Positions 7,195 through 8,745 of a stretch of DNA of 8,745 nt are shown here, piece after piece; position 1 is the stretch's first letter; every line of letters starts with the position of its first letter. This DNA comes from Desulfobacterales bacterium (lineage in GTDB: Bacteria > Desulfobacterota > Desulfobacteria > Desulfobacterales > Desulfobacteraceae). The stretch is from positions 1 through 8,745 of the forward strand of contig JAKSBB010001302.1 in assembly GCA_022361315.1 (NCBI GenBank), in the 5' to 3' direction. Below the pieces are notes generated by a model. The model saw nothing but the letters and a program-made list of their open reading frames with translations. It did not search any database and was not told where the DNA came from. The position numbers and the translations under genes were made by a program.

Positions 7195-7237
7195 TTGGCT
7201 GTGGTGCCTCCTTTTCAGGTGCTTTATTTCAGGCGCT

Positions 7238-8491
7238 TTACTTTACAATTTCCATAAAGGCATCGATACGGGTCTCTGCCTGGGAGGTGGAAAAGTTCCT
7301 GGGGTCCACCATGTCCGCTTCAAGAAGGAGAACGGGAATGCCGGCCTTTTCCCTGACGATATGCATGATATCCATCTGACCGAAGGAGTATGGTTTGCAG
7401 GACCGGTTGGAATGCATGACGAATCCGTCCACATCATAAAAACGGATCATTTCAAGGACCTGGGCGGCCATCTCGTCCACACCGATGTTCAGGTAGATCC
7501 GGGTATAGGCTTCGGCCATGGAATCCAGAAAATTATCCGGATCTATATATTGGATGGAGGAACACCAGGCCGAGGTGTAGGTATCCGCCACCAGGCAGGC
7601 GTTGTGACCGGAGAACTTTTTAGACAGCCATTTCAGACTGTACCAAACGGGCAGGTTGTCCCAGAGCAGGCGGTGGCGCTCATCCGGTACGATGGATATC
7701 CCTTTCCCCACCCGGTCTTCCATCTCCGCCAGAAGATCCGTGTAAAAGTCCACGGCGGTCTGGGTGCCACGCAGGGTGACAATGAGGGCCAGGAAAAAAA
7801 ATGCGTCAAAGGCAGACATGGGAGAGGGTTTATTGGCCGTGGTGTTGAGTACCTTCTGCCAGAGTTTCTGGCCGGCCAGAGAGCGCTTACCCACCTCACC
7901 CAGTTTCTCCATGTCAAAGGCGCGCCCGGTATGTTCTTCAAGGAACTCAATGTACTCGTCCATCTGCTGCCGCACGTACCCGGCGATTTCCGGGGTATAA
8001 CCGGTGTGGCAGATGGGGGTGTCCAGAATAAAAAGCGGGACGTTGAAGTGTCTGGCCTGCACCTCATACCATTTGAGCACGGTGCCGCAGATGTTGTTGC
8101 AGCAGACCAGCATATCCGGTTTGGGCAGACCACCCAGGGGACCACCGCCGGCGACGGCACAGGCGATATCCGAACGGGCATAAGAGCACAGATCTGTGCT
8201 GTATCCCATTTCTTCCGCCTTCACACAGAGGTCTTCCCCCATTTTAGAGGCCCCGACCATGGCCCCGTGGTTCTCCGGGTAAACCGGAATGATATCCATG
8301 GCGATCAGGGGTTCCACCGGTCCGCCTGAGGTTATCCAGGCCACTGTTTTGTTATTGTCTTTTGCGGTCAGGGCATCCATATAATAATGGGTCATGATGT
8401 CCCGCATCTTTTTGGTGGATTGAATCTTAACGGGTTTGGTCTCTTTGTCTTCTGCCCTGGTATTCATCGTGTCGTTCACCGTATCATTCAT
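7238..8491 (-). CDS. 2-hydroxyacyl-CoA dehydratase / benzoyl-CoA reductase subunit, BcrB/BadE-like
   Basis: A 417-residue catalytic subunit of the BCR/HAD superfamily, which uses a [4Fe-4S] cluster and ketyl-radical chemistry to dehydrate 2-hydroxyacyl-CoA or reduce aromatic acyl-CoA. Conserved cysteine sites are C102 (TDLCSYARSD), C130/C131/C135 (MLVCCNNICGTVLKWYE) and C365 (MHSNRSCKPYSFGQMD). The first and last segments, with LKWYEVQARHFNVPLFILDTP, resemble BcrB/BadE more than HgdA. ATG 8491 is preferred because TGAGG lies six bases upstream. ATG 8503, four codons earlier, overlaps the TAA of the preceding gene (TAATG) but has no ribosome site. The first residues are a polar NDT-VNDT-MNT run outside the conserved fold. 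The operon order is BcrC-like, this gene, activase. The substrate cannot be read from sequence. Confidence 0.9.
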   Translation of the reverse strand: MNDTVNDTMNTRAEDKETKPVKIQSTKKMRDIMTHYYMDALTAKDNNKTVAWITSGGPVEPLIAMDIIPVYPENHGAMVGASKMGEDLCVKAEEMGYSTDLCSYARSDIACAVAGGGPLGGLPKPDMLVCCNNICGTVLKWYEVQARHFNVPLFILDTPICHTGYTPEIAGYVRQQMDEYIEFLEEHTGRAFDMEKLGEVGKRSLAGQKLWQKVLNTTANKPSPMSAFDAFFFLALIVTLRGTQTAVDFYTDLLAEMEDRVGKGISIVPDERHRLLWDNLPVWYSLKWLSKKFSGHNACLVADTYTSAWCSSIQYIDPDNFLDSMAEAYTRIYLNIGVDEMAAQVLEMIRFYDVDGFVMHSNRSCKPYSFGQMDIMHIVREKAGIPVLLLEADMVDPRNFSTSQAETRIDAFMEIVK

Positions 8492-8502
8492 TGGCGGCCT
8501 CA

Positions 8503-8745
8503 TTAAATCATATGGATAAAGGTTTCCAGCCGGGTGGCGGTTTGTCCGGCGCTGTCCTGGGTGTCGTCCATTTCCAGGTGAAGGTGGCGGATGCCTTCGC
8601 CCTCCAGAATTTCTTTCATGTAAGGATAGTCAAAAGCATGGGGATCGCAGAATTTGAGCAGGGTGAAAATAACGCCGTCTGCCTGCCGTTCTTTAACCAG
8701 ATCAACCAGGGCCTCCCCTCTTGCGGTATTGCCGCTGTGCTTGGC
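8503..8745 (-). CDS. 2-hydroxyacyl-CoA dehydratase / benzoyl-CoA reductase subunit, BcrC/HgdB-like, C-terminal 80 residues
   Basis: Only the C-terminal 80 residues are inside the window; the gene enters from the right edge. The reading frame contains RQADGVIFTLLKFCDPHAFDYPYMKE and then HLHLEMD, the conserved C-terminal segment of BCR/HAD subunits in which Cys (residue 33 of the fragment) is a ligand of the [4Fe-4S] cluster. It ends in TAA at 8503-8505, which overlaps a possible ATG of the next gene by one base, so the two subunits are tightly coupled. It should form the catalytic heterodimer with the BcrB-like subunit. With only the tail visible, BcrC-, BadD- and HgdB-type subunits cannot be told apart. 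Confidence 0.85.
   Translation of the reverse strand, partial: AKHSGNTARGEALVDLVKERQADGVIFTLLKFCDPHAFDYPYMKEILEGEGIRHLHLEMDDTQDSAGQTATRLETFIHMI

Noticed and set aside
7088..8329. A 413-codon open frame on the plus strand
   Set aside because: It lies antisense to the activase and BcrB-like genes, shows no family motifs, and is explained by the codon bias of the real genes.

Overview
The window looks like chromosomal DNA of an anaerobic, sulfate-reducing-type bacterium, most likely a deltaproteobacterium (Desulfobacterota). The reasons are a moderately GC-rich base composition, an HdrC/HdrD-type iron-sulfur protein that appears to carry selenocysteine, and a benzoyl-CoA reductase/2-hydroxyacyl-CoA dehydratase (BCR/HAD) gene set. 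The lineage is inferred from gene content, not from a marker gene. No tRNA, rRNA, CRISPR array, insertion sequence or phage gene was seen.

Layout. Left end, minus strand (1-1142): a small CGGC-domain protein followed by an HdrC/HdrD-like protein. The HdrD-like frame meets TGA at 21-23 inside an otherwise conserved E-C-G-H motif and stays open to the window edge, so it is annotated as a putative selenoprotein that runs off the window. A 358-base divergent intergenic region (1143-1500) contains an 81-bp stretch with 9/18-bp periodicity. Plus strand (1501-3874): a Tat-exported M15 peptidase and a Sec-exported M14 carboxypeptidase, 22 bp apart. The M14 protein resembles the cell-shape enzymes Csd4/Pgp1 and has their unusual glutamine at a zinc-ligand position. 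Plus strand (4014-5383): a membrane-anchored TPR protein and a YgjP-type zinc peptidase, almost abutting. Minus strand (5394-6251): a monoacylglycerol-lipase-like hydrolase converging on the peptidase. Minus strand (6412-8745): a BCR/HAD operon reading leftward, with the C-terminal end of a BcrC/HgdB-like subunit (cut by the window), a complete BcrB-like subunit and one ATP-dependent activase.

How they may work together. The right-hand operon encodes a radical-type enzyme: the activase uses ATP to push an electron into the two-subunit dehydratase/reductase. Only one activase is visible, which fits a 2-hydroxyacyl-CoA dehydratase better than a class I benzoyl-CoA reductase. The left-hand HdrD-like selenoprotein is probably a redox enzyme working on thiols/disulfides or in electron transfer; the sequence does not link it to the right-hand operon. 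The two exported peptidases form a plausible peptidoglycan-trimming pair that could tune cell curvature.
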